Positions 27,303 to 36,263 of a DNA stretch of 63,235 nucleotides are shown piece by piece. Each line of letters starts with the position of its first letter. The stretch's first letter is position 1. The notes beneath the pieces are model-generated. The model saw only the letters and a list, made by a program, of their open reading frames with translations. It ran no database searches and had not been told where the DNA came from. Both the position numbers and the translations under genes were made by a program. The DNA is from Helicobacter canis (GTDB lineage Bacteria; Campylobacterota; Campylobacteria; Campylobacterales; Helicobacteraceae): NCBI RefSeq assembly GCF_008693005.1, contig NZ_VXKE01000008.1:1-63235 (forward strand). Direction: 5' to 3'.

Positions 27303-28484
27303 ATGAGCAAAGCACAATCCACCGCCAACACACGCCGCAAAATCTTTTTCATCAATCTTTTGCCCATCGTGCTAATCGCCCTAAATCTCCGCGCGCCCAT
27401 CACTTCTGTCGCGCCTGTGGTGGATTCTGTGCGTGAGTATTACGCGCTAAATGCCGCTCTAGTGGGGCTACTCACAAGCCTGCCGCTGCTTGCCTTTGGG
27501 CTTGTGTCGTTTATTGTCTCGTATTTTCAGCCTGTGCGTGCGATGTTTGTGGGGCTGCTTTGTATCCTGCTAGGTGAGATTGTGCGCTGCGTGGGCGGGA
27601 GTGCGGAGCTATTTATCGGCACGGCGATTATGGGCAGTGGGATTGCCGTGGCAAATGTGCTACTCCCAAGCCTTGTCAAAGCCAAATTCCCCCGACAAAT
27701 CCCCAAAATAATGGGGATTTACAGCCTCGTGCTTAACTTCTCCGCTATGCTTGGGGTGCTGCTGATTTTGCCGCTTATGGGGCTGCTGCCTGTGCCTTTA
27801 GCTCTCTCTAGCTGGGCGATTCTCGCAGTGGCTGCCATTGCTAGCTATCTGCCTCAAATGAGCAACCACAGAATCTCACGCCCCAAGCTCAAATCCACCG
27901 CCAAAGGCACGCTTTTTGCCAATGCAAATGCGTGGAAAATCACGCTGTTTATGGGGATCACAAGCGCGATTGCGTATAGCTTTTTCGCGTGGTATCCTAG
28001 CTTTCTTATATCCTTTGGCTTCTCTGCGCATTTTGCTTCACAGATGATGATTCTAGCGCATTGCATTCTCGTGCCTGTGGCGTTTTTCGCGCCGCTTATG
28101 CTTGGGGTTTTGCCAAATGCGCGCAGAATCTATCTCATCATTTTCATCTGTGGGACATATATTGTGTGCTTCGCCTTGCTGCTTCTCTCCCAGCAAGCAT
28201 GGGTGGCGCTCATCGTCTCTGTGCTTATTGGCGTGCCTGTGGGCGGTGTGTTTGGGATCGCGCTGCTCTTTATCTCTACAAAAAGCTCCAATGTCCAAAC
28301 CGCCACCAAACTCTCCGCTATGGCACAAGGCGTGGGCTACCTCATCGCCGCGCTATCCCCTGTGGTGATTGGCAAAATTTATGATCATTTTCATAGCTTT
28401 ACCTACGCGCTTGTGGGGCTGCTTGGCTTGGCGATTTTGCTAAATTGTGTGGGCTATCTCGCCTACAAATCTCCGCAAATCTAG
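27303..28484 (+). CDS. MFS transporter, CynX/NimT-like
   Basis: Twelve-helix major facilitator of the CynX (cyanate/nitroimidazole-type) group, 393 residues. The N-terminal signature ALNLRAPITSVAPVVDSV (about residues 21-38) is characteristic. Substrate unknown. No neighbouring cyanase is present. It lies just upstream of cdtA but appears to be a separate unit. Confidence 0.8.
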   Translation: MSKAQSTANTRRKIFFINLLPIVLIALNLRAPITSVAPVVDSVREYYALNAALVGLLTSLPLLAFGLVSFIVSYFQPVRAMFVGLLCILLGEIVRCVGGSAELFIGTAIMGSGIAVANVLLPSLVKAKFPRQIPKIMGIYSLVLNFSAMLGVLLILPLMGLLPVPLALSSWAILAVAAIASYLPQMSNHRISRPKLKSTAKGTLFANANAWKITLFMGITSAIAYSFFAWYPSFLISFGFSAHFASQMMILAHCILVPVAFFAPLMLGVLPNARRIYLIIFICGTYIVCFALLLLSQQAWVALIVSVLIGVPVGGVFGIALLFISTKSSNVQTATKLSAMAQGVGYLIAALSPVVIGKIYDHFHSFTYALVGLLGLAILLNCVGYLAYKSPQI

Positions 28485-28627
28485 GGGACTTGGATTCTAC
28501 TAGGCAGCTCTTGGGATCAAGCAGAGAGCCTCCCGCTATAATGCGCGTATGCCGACATTTGGAGTTAGGGTAATGCGCTTTTAGGTAAAATTACCGCACT
28601 TTGCTTGGTGTTTAATCTATTTTGCCC

Positions 28628-28633
28628 TACAAT
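28628..28633 (+). promoter_or_regulatory. -10 box of cdtABC
   Basis: TACAAT in TTGCCCTACAATCGCGG, 31 nt upstream of the cdtA start; the three toxin genes follow without internal promoters that I can see. Confidence 0.6.
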
Positions 28634-28664
28634 CGCGGATAATTTTACAACATTGGGAGTTGCT

Positions 28665-29393
28665 ATGCGTTTGACTATGTGTGCGGTGCTGTTATCTGGG
28701 GTTTGCTTGGCGCAAGAAGTAGGTGTAGGCGTGGATTTGGGCATTGGGGATTCTCCTACGCCGCCTGTGGATATGAGTGAAGTGGATTCTAGTAAAGTCT
28801 CGCTTGTAGAGGGACCAAACCTTACAGATATACTCCCTCGACCAAACACCGATGAAGCGGGCAACCACACGCCCACCGAGCATACAGAGCTGCTGCTGCT
28901 AGCTGGGAATAATAGCGGCAGAGAGAGTGTGTCTGATTTACTCTCTATTATGAGCCCTGAGGGGGGTGTTTTGACGCTTTGGGCTCTAGCGGTGGGGAAT
29001 TGGGTGTGGGGCTATCCGCTGATAGATACCCTAGATTTTGGTGGGGCTAGGATTTGGCGGATTTTCACCAAAGCAAATGGCAGTGCTGCAATACAGAATG
29101 CCAAGGAAGGCACCTGCCTAAGTGCGTATAGAAATGGCGTAATCCATAGCTACTGCAATATGGAAGATCCAGCGCAGCTATGGAGGTTTAATTTCTTTGA
29201 CAATCAAGCGGTGCAAATCCAAAATGTCGCCACCAAGCAATGCCTAGAGACACCGAGCAATCAAGCCACGAGATTTTTTAGCATTTTTCTCACAGACTGC
29301 GTGCAAGGCGGGCAGCTAAATAGCGATCAGCAGTGGTTTATCACCGCGCCGCCGCTTCAAGCAGGTGTAGTCTTTAGCACCGATGGCAGATAG
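28665..29393 (+). CDS. cdtA: Cytolethal distending toxin subunit CdtA
   Basis: Cell-binding subunit of the CDT holotoxin. The N-terminal signal is MRLTMCAVLLSGVCLA, then a Pro/Asp-rich linker. A ricin-B-like beta-trefoil domain fills about residues 125-240, with CLSAYRNGVIHSYC, QLWRF and VATKQCLETPS. The start at 28665 has GGGAG 5 nt upstream. The canonical CdtA lipobox is not clear. cdtB follows after 33 nt. Confidence 0.95.
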   Translation: MRLTMCAVLLSGVCLAQEVGVGVDLGIGDSPTPPVDMSEVDSSKVSLVEGPNLTDILPRPNTDEAGNHTPTEHTELLLLAGNNSGRESVSDLLSIMSPEGGVLTLWALAVGNWVWGYPLIDTLDFGGARIWRIFTKANGSAAIQNAKEGTCLSAYRNGVIHSYCNMEDPAQLWRFNFFDNQAVQIQNVATKQCLETPSNQATRFFSIFLTDCVQGGQLNSDQQWFITAPPLQAGVVFSTDGR

Positions 29394-29426
29394 ATTGATA
29401 CGACATTGACATAAGGGAGTGGCACA

Positions 29427-30251
29427 ATGAAGATTATCGCGCTAATGCTACTAGGCATAAGCCTACTTTTTGGCAGGATTGAGGACTATGTCGTGGGGAC
29501 TTGGAATCTGCAAGGCTCTTCAGCTAGCACGGAGAATAAGTGGAATGTAAGTGTGAGGCAGCTCATCACAGGCGATAATCCTGTGAATATCCTAATGGTG
29601 CAAGAAGCAGGCAGAGTGCCTGCCACTGCTAGACCCACAGGCAGAGTGATCCAGCCCGGCGGCACGCCCATTGAGGAATACACTTGGGATCTAGGCACGA
29701 GATCAAGACCAAATTCTGTGTTTATCTACTATGCCAATATCGATGTAGGGGCTAGAAGGGTGAATATGGCGATTGTGAGTGCTAGGCAGGCGGAGGAAGT
29801 CTTTGTAATCCGTCAAGATAGGATTGCGGCTGATGTTTCACGCCCTGCTATTGGCATTAGAATCGGTAATGATGTGTTTTTCAATATCCACGCGCTAGCA
29901 AGTGGCGGTGGAGATGCCACTGCTTTAGTAACCGCCGTGCATGATGAATTTATCACTCGCCCGGAGTTAAGCTGGATCATCGCTGGGGATTTTAACCGCG
30001 ATCCTGCTAGCTTGCAATCTGGGCTTGATACAAGGATCACCAATCATATACACATCGTTACGCAAAATTCCGCCACGCATTTTAGTAGGGGGGCGGCAAA
30101 TAGGATTTTGGACTATGCGGTTGTGGGGCGAAGCTCTAGTGATAGGAGGACACTTGCTCTGCCTGCTATCACCGCGCTTTTGATGGCAGCTAGCGTGCGA
30201 TCGCATTTAGCTTCAGATCATGTCCCTGTGCGTTTTGGGAATTTCAAATAA
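29427..30251 (+). CDS. cdtB: Cytolethal distending toxin subunit CdtB (DNase)
   Basis: Catalytic subunit, DNase I/phosphatase superfamily, delivered to the host nucleus where it causes DNA damage and G2 arrest. All active-site motifs are intact: VGTWNLQG, VQEAG (metal Glu), NIHALASGG (His), GDFNRDP (Asp/Asn) and SDHVPV (Asp/His at the C-terminus). Signal peptide MKIIALMLLGISLLFG. 274 residues, the usual length. Confidence 0.98.
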   Translation: MKIIALMLLGISLLFGRIEDYVVGTWNLQGSSASTENKWNVSVRQLITGDNPVNILMVQEAGRVPATARPTGRVIQPGGTPIEEYTWDLGTRSRPNSVFIYYANIDVGARRVNMAIVSARQAEEVFVIRQDRIAADVSRPAIGIRIGNDVFFNIHALASGGGDATALVTAVHDEFITRPELSWIIAGDFNRDPASLQSGLDTRITNHIHIVTQNSATHFSRGAANRILDYAVVGRSSSDRRTLALPAITALLMAASVRSHLASDHVPVRFGNFK

Positions 30252-30260
30252 GGAGTGGGT

Positions 30261-30812
30261 ATGAAAAGATTCTTGCTTGTTGCAGTGCTTGTATTGAGTG
30301 CGTATGCTGATGACCCGGAGCTGCCAGATTTTGTAGAATTTACCACACCTGTGTCGATACGAAGTGCGTTTTCTGGGGATATTGTGGGCTTTGGGAAAGA
30401 TAGGAATTGGACTATATGGGATATTCCTTTGACAGAGGATATGAGTAAAAATGACCCTTTTAAGGATTTTGGGCTTGGTGCGGTGCAGTTTGTGCAGCTA
30501 GGCACACAAGATGTCTGCCTAGCATTAGGCGAAGATGGATTATTTACACGCAAAAATTGTAATGAAGATTTGGATTCTAAAAAATATGAGACACTCTATA
30601 CCATTATCCCCACAACCACGCCCGCAGTGCAAATCCGCTCCTTTGTGCTGGATAAAAATGAGTGTATGACGGTGTTTAACAACCCTCAGCTCCCAAGGGG
30701 CAGGGGCATTGGAATCCGCCCTTGCGATGTGGATAGCCTCTTTTCTGTGGATTTGGATAATCTCTTTTTGCTCAATCCCCCTATCCGCGATGCGATGCTA
30801 ATCAATCCTTAA
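30261..30812 (+). CDS. cdtC: Cytolethal distending toxin subunit CdtC
   Basis: Second binding subunit, ricin-B-like fold, pairs with CdtA. Signal peptide MKRFLLVAVLVLSAYA. Trefoil motifs include WTIWDIP and VQLGTQDVCLALGEDGLF. The ATG at 30261 has AAGGAG upstream; a GTG two codons earlier lies inside the ribosome site and is unlikely. 183 residues. Confidence 0.96.
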   Translation: MKRFLLVAVLVLSAYADDPELPDFVEFTTPVSIRSAFSGDIVGFGKDRNWTIWDIPLTEDMSKNDPFKDFGLGAVQFVQLGTQDVCLALGEDGLFTRKNCNEDLDSKKYETLYTIIPTTTPAVQIRSFVLDKNECMTVFNNPQLPRGRGIGIRPCDVDSLFSVDLDNLFLLNPPIRDAMLINP

Positions 30813-30824
30813 GAGATTATCTAG

Positions 30825-31048
30825 ATGAGTGTTAAGACAAAAACAGATTTATTTTTAGAGCTTGCTAAGCCTGTGTGGTAAGAGTGAAATATAGCTTTAA
30901 AATACTCACAAAAGATGGAATGCAAAGATTGTGCTTAGGGCGAGTGGATTAAAAAGGCAAGGACTTGGATATTTCAGTCTTTGTGAGATGTGGTAGCGAA
31001 AAGTGCGATTGGCGATTACTAAATATTGCTGATGGCTTATTGTTCTAA
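30825..31048 (+). pseudogene. Decayed ORF between cdtC and restriction genes
   Basis: An ATG at 30825 reads MSVKTKTDLFLELAKPVW and stops. A shifted frame then reads KYSFKILTKDGMQRLCLGRVD, an in-frame TAA, and KGKDLDISVFVRCGSEKCDW up to a stop at 31048. The two pieces share one frame across the stop, so this looks like a gene ruined by a frameshift and a nonsense change. Origin unknown. It accounts for most of the 357-nt gap. Confidence 0.5.
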
Positions 31049-31169
31049 GCTCTATCGAGCATAAAGACTCTTAAAAAACCATCTTGCTAGGTATAGAAAC
31101 CTAAAATACAAAGACTTATAGATGGTATAATATAATTTTTGCATCCTAAATTTAAATAGAGAAGTTAAT

Positions 31170-31400
31170 ATGAGTAACTTAAGCGAGACTTTTTTAGAAA
31201 TTCTACAAGATAATGAATGGCATTGTGCTATTTGCGATCTCCATGCTTCAAGTCAGCATGCTGCAATTATTAGAGATCTTGTAAAAGAAGGGCATGAGTT
31301 TGATAATGAGTCTGCAAATGCGATAAGAAAGTATAAATATGGAGTAAGAATGTATTGCAAAAAATGTCAAAAAGAAACGACACATAGAAAGTTGAAATAA
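31170..31400 (+). CDS. Small Cys-rich protein linked to restriction gene
   Basis: 76 residues. WHCAICDLHA near residue 17 and MYCKKCQKET near residue 63 give two CxxC pairs that could bind one zinc; the middle (SSQHAAIIRDLVKEG) looks like a winged-helix turn. The stop is immediately before the next ATG, so it is co-translated with the putative nuclease. It may be a DNA-recognition or control subunit of the restriction system (inference). Confidence 0.65.
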   Translation: MSNLSETFLEILQDNEWHCAICDLHASSQHAAIIRDLVKEGHEFDNESANAIRKYKYGVRMYCKKCQKETTHRKLK

Positions 31401-31401
31401 A

Positions 31402-32520
31402 ATGACCACGCATGTTTTTATTGTAGATGCTACAACCTTTAAATACCATTTGGAATATATGTTTGTCGGCACAGGCATGAAAGACATTTCTGTTGATTTC
31501 AATGATAGTCAAACAACCCAACTTAAAACACAAACAGAAAATACTATTTTAAGTATGATTGCGGATTTTTCTAGAGTCAAAATCGGAGATTTAGTCATTT
31601 TTTATTTGCAACAAAATTTCCAACATGGAATCTATGAGGGAAAATTTTTTGGTTTATTTAAAGTAAAAAGTAATTTCTTTTTTGACAATAACGATGAACA
31701 ACAATATCTTAAGCAAGATCTTAATAAATCTCTTACTTTTAGATGTTTGATTGAGCCTGAAATGATTTATGCTCAAGGGGTTACAGAATGGGAAGCATTA
31801 GATGAAATTAAAACCTTGCAATCCCCTAGTCAAATACTATGGAGTCTCATTTATAGGAAATTAAAAGGTAATCGTGGCAACACAATGATTACTATTTATG
31901 AGAGCGAAAGACTTGTTTCATTGATTAGAGATAAAAACTTAAAGAAAAATATCAGTGGGGTTAATTTTAGTTTTAATTCAACAAGCCAAGAGATTATTCC
32001 TATTTCCACTCATTATACTTATGAGGGGAGACAAGAACAACTAAATATTTTACCTAGGCTAACTTATAAATATTCAAGGAATAATCAATTTGAAACGCAT
32101 TTGCAAGCCCATATTTTGCAATCTGGTTATAAAGAAATTTTTAAAAATCAACCGATTGAATGGCTGGGCAATGAAGTTAGCTGTGGTGTTGGAATGCAAC
32201 GCATTGACATTATGTTATCTATTGATGAAAAACCAAGAAAAATTGTCCCTATAGAACTAAAATCCACATGTGTTTATGTTGAGATTTTGAAGCAAATTCA
32301 ACGATATATTGATTGGCTGGAGCAGTATTACATTCCAAATCGTCCATCAGACATTCAGCCAATGGTAATTTGCAGAGAAACAGTTAATAAAGATTCCAGC
32401 TCCTTTCAAGATTTTTATCAACAAGTGCAAATATTTAATAAAGAAAATAATATTTTGCCTTTAATGTATGTAGAATTTAAGATTCAAAGTAGCTTTATAA
32501 CTTTTAATCAAGTCTTTTAA
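31402..32520 (+). CDS. Putative restriction endonuclease with EVE/PUA-like N-terminus
   Basis: 372 residues, AT-rich gene. The N-terminal ~120 residues (VDATTFKYHLEYMFVGTG, then KIGDLVIFYLQ, IYEGKFFGLFKV) look like an EVE/PUA-superfamily domain, a fold that reads modified bases. The C-terminal part has RIDIMLSID followed by IVPIELKS, the D...ExK of PD-(D/E)XK nucleases. It overlaps the methyltransferase start by 1 nt. I infer the restriction partner of that methyltransferase; recognition sequence unknown. Confidence 0.65.
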   Translation: MTTHVFIVDATTFKYHLEYMFVGTGMKDISVDFNDSQTTQLKTQTENTILSMIADFSRVKIGDLVIFYLQQNFQHGIYEGKFFGLFKVKSNFFFDNNDEQQYLKQDLNKSLTFRCLIEPEMIYAQGVTEWEALDEIKTLQSPSQILWSLIYRKLKGNRGNTMITIYESERLVSLIRDKNLKKNISGVNFSFNSTSQEIIPISTHYTYEGRQEQLNILPRLTYKYSRNNQFETHLQAHILQSGYKEIFKNQPIEWLGNEVSCGVGMQRIDIMLSIDEKPRKIVPIELKSTCVYVEILKQIQRYIDWLEQYYIPNRPSDIQPMVICRETVNKDSSSFQDFYQQVQIFNKENNILPLMYVEFKIQSSFITFNQVF

Positions 32521-33527
32521 TGAACTACATAGGCTCAAAGCTTAAATTACTGCCATTTTTACAGCAAAGCATAGAATCTACGCTCAAAAAGCACAATACT
32601 AAGCCTTTGGAAGATTCTATCTTCTGCGATATGTTTGCTGGGAGCGGGGCTGTGGGCAGGGCTTTTAAGCCTAAAGTCAAGCAGATTATAAGCAATGATA
32701 AAGAATATTATAGTTTCGTGCTTAATCAAAACTATATTGCTAATCACACCCCCCTTATCCGCACAAATGAGCTACTAACAATACTCAATAACACGCCCTT
32801 AAAAAAGGGAAAGATTTTCACACATTATGCCCTTGGTGGTGGGGGTGGAAGGCAGTATTTTAGCGATGAAAATGCGATGAAAATTGATGGGATAAGAGAG
32901 AGAATTGCTGCGTGGCGACAAAGTGGGTTTATCGATGAAAAAGAGTTTTACTTCCTCCTTGCTTCACTTTTAGAATCTAGCGATAGGGTAGCAAATACAG
33001 CCTGTGTGTATGGAGCATTTTTAAAAAGCCTTAAAAAAAGTGCGACAAAAGAGCTTGTGCTAAGCTCTGTAGTGTTTGAATATAGCCAAAATACGCATAA
33101 GGTTTTTAATGAAGATTCTCAACATCTTATCACACAAATTAGTGGCGATATACTCTACCTTGACCCGCCCTATAATGCTAGGGAATATGGGGCAAATTAT
33201 CATTTGCTTAATACCATAGCCTTGTATGATGACTTTACTCCAAGGGGTAAAACGGGGCTTAGAGCGTATGAAAAGTCAGCGTGGTGCAAAAAGGGCTGCG
33301 TGGAGAATGCGCTTGATTTTTTGCTTGAAAGAGCAAGGTTTGAGTGGATATTTTTAAGCTACAACGATGAGGGACTTTTGAGTTTAGAAAAAATAGAAAA
33401 GCTTATGAAAAAATATGGCAAATATTCTTGTGTCAAGCAGGATTATCAACGCTTTAAAGCAGATTCTACGCGTTTGCAAAAACAGAGCAAAACAATAGAG
33501 TATCTTCATATTTTGCAAAAGTGTTGA
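32520..33527 (+). CDS. D12-class adenine-specific DNA methyltransferase
   Basis: Alpha-class (Dam/D12-like) N6-adenine methyltransferase, 335 residues. N-terminal MNYIGSKLKLLPFL, SAM-binding DMFAGSGAVG (about residues 38-47) and catalytic DPPYN (about residue 217). The TAATG junction with the nuclease gene and the preceding Cys-rich gene make a three-gene restriction-modification cassette. Confidence 0.88.
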   Translation: MNYIGSKLKLLPFLQQSIESTLKKHNTKPLEDSIFCDMFAGSGAVGRAFKPKVKQIISNDKEYYSFVLNQNYIANHTPLIRTNELLTILNNTPLKKGKIFTHYALGGGGGRQYFSDENAMKIDGIRERIAAWRQSGFIDEKEFYFLLASLLESSDRVANTACVYGAFLKSLKKSATKELVLSSVVFEYSQNTHKVFNEDSQHLITQISGDILYLDPPYNAREYGANYHLLNTIALYDDFTPRGKTGLRAYEKSAWCKKGCVENALDFLLERARFEWIFLSYNDEGLLSLEKIEKLMKKYGKYSCVKQDYQRFKADSTRLQKQSKTIEYLHILQKC

Positions 33528-33593
33528 TGATCGCCCAAGCACAAATGCAGAATTTATACTTCTTAAATTATAGGACAAAAGGATAGCTAGATT

Positions 33594-33929
33594 CTAGGGA
33601 TAGCTCTTGCGGATACCCACGCAGCAGTCTTGGAAAATATCTGGCTTTTTTAGCGTGAGCGTGAGCTTAGTGATAAGCGGGAAACGCGCGCAAAGCATAG
33701 CTACAACTCCATCACAAGCTTCTTCTAGCAAATAGTAGCGCGCTTGCTGCAAATGCGTGATGATAGACTCTCTCACTTGCGCATAGTCCAAAAATGCTTC
33801 GCCATCTCGCTCATAGCAAATATACGCCTCTATCCGCACCCTTTGCGCCCGCTCTCTCTCGCTTGGTAGCGTGCCTATAATCACCTGCGTGCTTAGATTT
33901 TCTAGCACAATCTCATAACTTTGTGGCAT
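33594..33929 (-). CDS. folB: Dihydroneopterin aldolase-like protein
   Basis: FolB family, 111 residues: cleaves dihydroneopterin in folate synthesis. Begins YEIVLENLSTQVIIGTLPSE, close to the usual active-site N-terminal strand and Glu; the C-terminal LTLTLKKPD follows the family pattern. It abuts plsY (stop and start adjacent), last gene of the thiD-lprI-plsY-folB operon. Confidence 0.8.
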   Translation of the reverse strand: MPQSYEIVLENLSTQVIIGTLPSERERAQRVRIEAYICYERDGEAFLDYAQVRESIITHLQQARYYLLEEACDGVVAMLCARFPLITKLTLTLKKPDIFQDCCVGIRKSYP

Positions 33930-34583
33930 TTATAGCACTTTGTTTTCTTGCCCAGAAAATAGCCGCTTGATATTTGGGATATGCGTGTAGAGGATAAGCA
34001 GCCCGATTAAAATCACTGGGGCGTGGCTGTGGATTTGCGCGATGATGTTGATAGAATCAGGGATTGGCAGCACATAAGGCACGATGAAAGTAAGCGCAAT
34101 CCCACTTAGCACGCCAAAAAGTGAAGAGAGTGAAGAAACTTTAAACACCTTCCCCACAATCGCCCACACCACAAGCCCAAGCGCACCCTCAATGGGGATA
34201 AGCAAAAGCACAGAGCCAATAGCAGTGGATACACCTTTACCCCCCTTAAAGCCTAGATATGGGCTATAACAATGCCCCACAATCGCTAGTAGCGCGATCA
34301 TCCACTGCGCCCCATAAGGCAGCCCCACAAGCTTTGCCACAAGCACCACAAGCAGCCCCTTAATCGCATCAAGCACAAGTGTAGCGATGGAGAGTAGCTT
34401 GGCTTGCTTGGGGGCGACTTCTTTCAACGCGCGATAGACATTTGTCGCGCCTGTGCTGCCAGAGCCTACTTCTTGGATCTTAATACCATATAGCCTTGTG
34501 AAAAACACTCCAAATGGAATCCCCCCCACAAGAAATGCCACAACATAAAACACCACATTGATATAGTCGTATAAAAACCCCAT
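33930..34583 (-). CDS. plsY: Glycerol-3-phosphate acyltransferase PlsY
   Basis: Inner-membrane acyl-phosphate:glycerol-3-phosphate acyltransferase, first step of phospholipid synthesis. Motifs: GSGSTGATNVYRAL, GHCYSPYLGFKGGKGVSTAIG and the C-terminal HIPNIKRLFSGQE. About five to seven membrane helices. I chose the ATG at 34583 because AGGAG lies 5 nt upstream. Confidence 0.95.
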   Translation of the reverse strand: MGFLYDYINVVFYVVAFLVGGIPFGVFFTRLYGIKIQEVGSGSTGATNVYRALKEVAPKQAKLLSIATLVLDAIKGLLVVLVAKLVGLPYGAQWMIALLAIVGHCYSPYLGFKGGKGVSTAIGSVLLLIPIEGALGLVVWAIVGKVFKVSSLSSLFGVLSGIALTFIVPYVLPIPDSINIIAQIHSHAPVILIGLLILYTHIPNIKRLFSGQENKVL

Positions 34584-34602
34584 AAACACTCCTAAAATAA
34601 GA

Positions 34603-35292
34603 TTAAAGATACGATGCGTAGAGATTCTCTAGCTCAAAAATACGCGCCTTATAGCCTTGGGCGATACACTGCTCATCACCATCACAGAGCATAAGCTCAC
34701 TAAGCCACTGCTTTTGGCTTGCTGTAAGCGACTTTCTAGCCTGCTTGGGAAGACTTTGCAATAAAAGCGCGTATATATCATTTAGCACAATGTCTTGTAG
34801 TGGGGTTGTAAGCGATGTTGAAGCACAGATTGATCGCTCATTGTTTGTGCGGGCTTTGGCGCAGTCAAAGGACGGATAAACCGCCACGCGCTCCCACATA
34901 TTAGACTTTTTATTAGGGTGGGGAGATACTTGCAGGGGGGCTTCTTGTAAGCAGGTGTTTTTGGTGATTGCTAAATGCAAGGGGATTTGCAGCTCGCTAG
35001 ATTCTAGTAAGTGTGTCTCTAGGGCAAAATCACAAGCAGAATCTACCTCCGCCCTTGTGTAATCAAGCAGGCGCAATGTGGCTTGGTAGATGGGCTTAGG
35101 AGTAGAGTCTTTGGTATCTTTGGTGATGATTAGAGTGCAGAGATTATTAGCGCAGCTTTTGATAGCGATTGTGTAGTCTTTGTGTGCTTTATGTGTGTAA
35201 TGCCCCTGCCACGATGAGCGGAACTCCACATCTGCGCGCAAGCTACAAAGACTGCACATAAGCACATAGAATCCAGCTTTAGCTATGCGCAT
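34603..35292 (-). CDS. Secreted protein with LprI-like (DUF1311) domain
   Basis: Signal peptide (MRIAKAGFYVLMCSLCSLRA) and a C-terminal LprI/DUF1311-type domain: SFDCAKARTNNERSIC and LTASQKQWLSELMLCDGDEQ with paired Cys that probably form disulfides. Family members include lysozyme inhibitors, but that activity is not established here. The TAATG overlap with thiD fixes the start at 35292. Confidence 0.75.
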   Translation of the reverse strand: MRIAKAGFYVLMCSLCSLRADVEFRSSWQGHYTHKAHKDYTIAIKSCANNLCTLIITKDTKDSTPKPIYQATLRLLDYTRAEVDSACDFALETHLLESSELQIPLHLAITKNTCLQEAPLQVSPHPNKKSNMWERVAVYPSFDCAKARTNNERSICASTSLTTPLQDIVLNDIYALLLQSLPKQARKSLTASQKQWLSELMLCDGDEQCIAQGYKARIFELENLYASYL

Positions 35293-36122
35293 TAGTGTAG
35301 CCCACCTAGCGGATCGCACGCACAAGCATAGAGATGATTAGTAGGACCAAAGCCCTTGCCAAGCGGCGCAGCGTGAGCTATGGCATTATAAGTGTAAGAC
35401 TTAGCGCGCCTGATAGAATCATAAAGGCTAAAGCCTAGTGCGAGATTGCTAGCGATCGCACTACTTAGCGTGCAGCCTGTGCCGTGCGTGCTGGTGCTTT
35501 TGAGCTTTGGCGCGTGGAATATATGAAACTCCTTGCCATCATAGAGCACATCATCAGCGAAGTCTTCTTTGTGCCCTCCTTTTACAAGCACACTCTTTGC
35601 CCCCATTTTGTGCAGCATAAGCGCGGATTTTTTCATATCTTCAAGGCTTACTATCTCAAAGCCGCATAGCTCACTAGCTTCAGGGATATTTGGCGTAAGC
35701 ACGCACGCATAGGGGATAAGCAGCCTAGCAAACTCCTTGCGGATAGATTCTGGCATAAGGGGGAAGCCATTTTTAGCAAACATCACAGGATCAATGACAA
35801 CATTGCTAGGTAGATAGCGTGCTAGAGACTGCTCCACACTCTCAAGGATAGAAACAGAGCCTAGCATACCGATTTTCACAGCCTTTGGCACAATATCTTC
35901 AAACACCGCATCAAACTGCGCGAAAATGGACTCACTTGGCATATCCACACTATTGATCACGCGCGAAGTATTTTCTGCCACGACACTTAGCACCACGCTC
36001 ATACCATATAGCCCGTGTGCGGCAAATGTCTTTAAATCCGCTTGTAGCCCAGCCCCACCGCTACAATCACTCCCAGCGACACTAAGGACAGGGGTGGCAT
36101 TTGCGCGTGCTTTTGAGTGCAT
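35292..36122 (-). CDS. thiD: Hydroxymethylpyrimidine/phosphomethylpyrimidine kinase
   Basis: ThiD of thiamine synthesis, ribokinase fold. Motifs: VAGSDCSGGAGLQADLKTF near the start, VIDPVMFAKNG, and STHGTGCTLSSAIASNLA (catalytic Asp position and anion hole near the C-terminus). The ATG at 36122 has AAGGA 7 nt upstream and sits properly downstream of the -10 at 36152-36157; the earlier ATG at 36143 would be almost leaderless. Confidence 0.94.
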   Translation of the reverse strand: MHSKARANATPVLSVAGSDCSGGAGLQADLKTFAAHGLYGMSVVLSVVAENTSRVINSVDMPSESIFAQFDAVFEDIVPKAVKIGMLGSVSILESVEQSLARYLPSNVVIDPVMFAKNGFPLMPESIRKEFARLLIPYACVLTPNIPEASELCGFEIVSLEDMKKSALMLHKMGAKSVLVKGGHKEDFADDVLYDGKEFHIFHAPKLKSTSTHGTGCTLSSAIASNLALGFSLYDSIRRAKSYTYNAIAHAAPLGKGFGPTNHLYACACDPLGGLH

Positions 36123-36151
36123 AAAAATCCTTGCTTGAAACATTTGGGCAA

Positions 36152-36157
36152 ATTGTA
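36152..36157 (-). promoter_or_regulatory. -10 box of the thiD operon
   Basis: Minus-strand TACAAT (CTGCTACAATTTGCC), about 30 nt before the chosen thiD start. Confidence 0.6.
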
Positions 36158-36263
36158 GCAGAATCTATGTAGATTCTAGGGGTAGCTTGGCAAGGGTGCT
36201 TACAAGTGTGTTTAATATTTTTAGCTTTAATAAAGCCTTGATTCTATCGCTAAAGGATTATCA

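Noticed and set aside
30890..30965. Fragment KYSFKILTKDG as the start of queuine tRNA-ribosyltransferase
   Set aside because: Similarity is only a few residues and the following sequence does not continue the family pattern.
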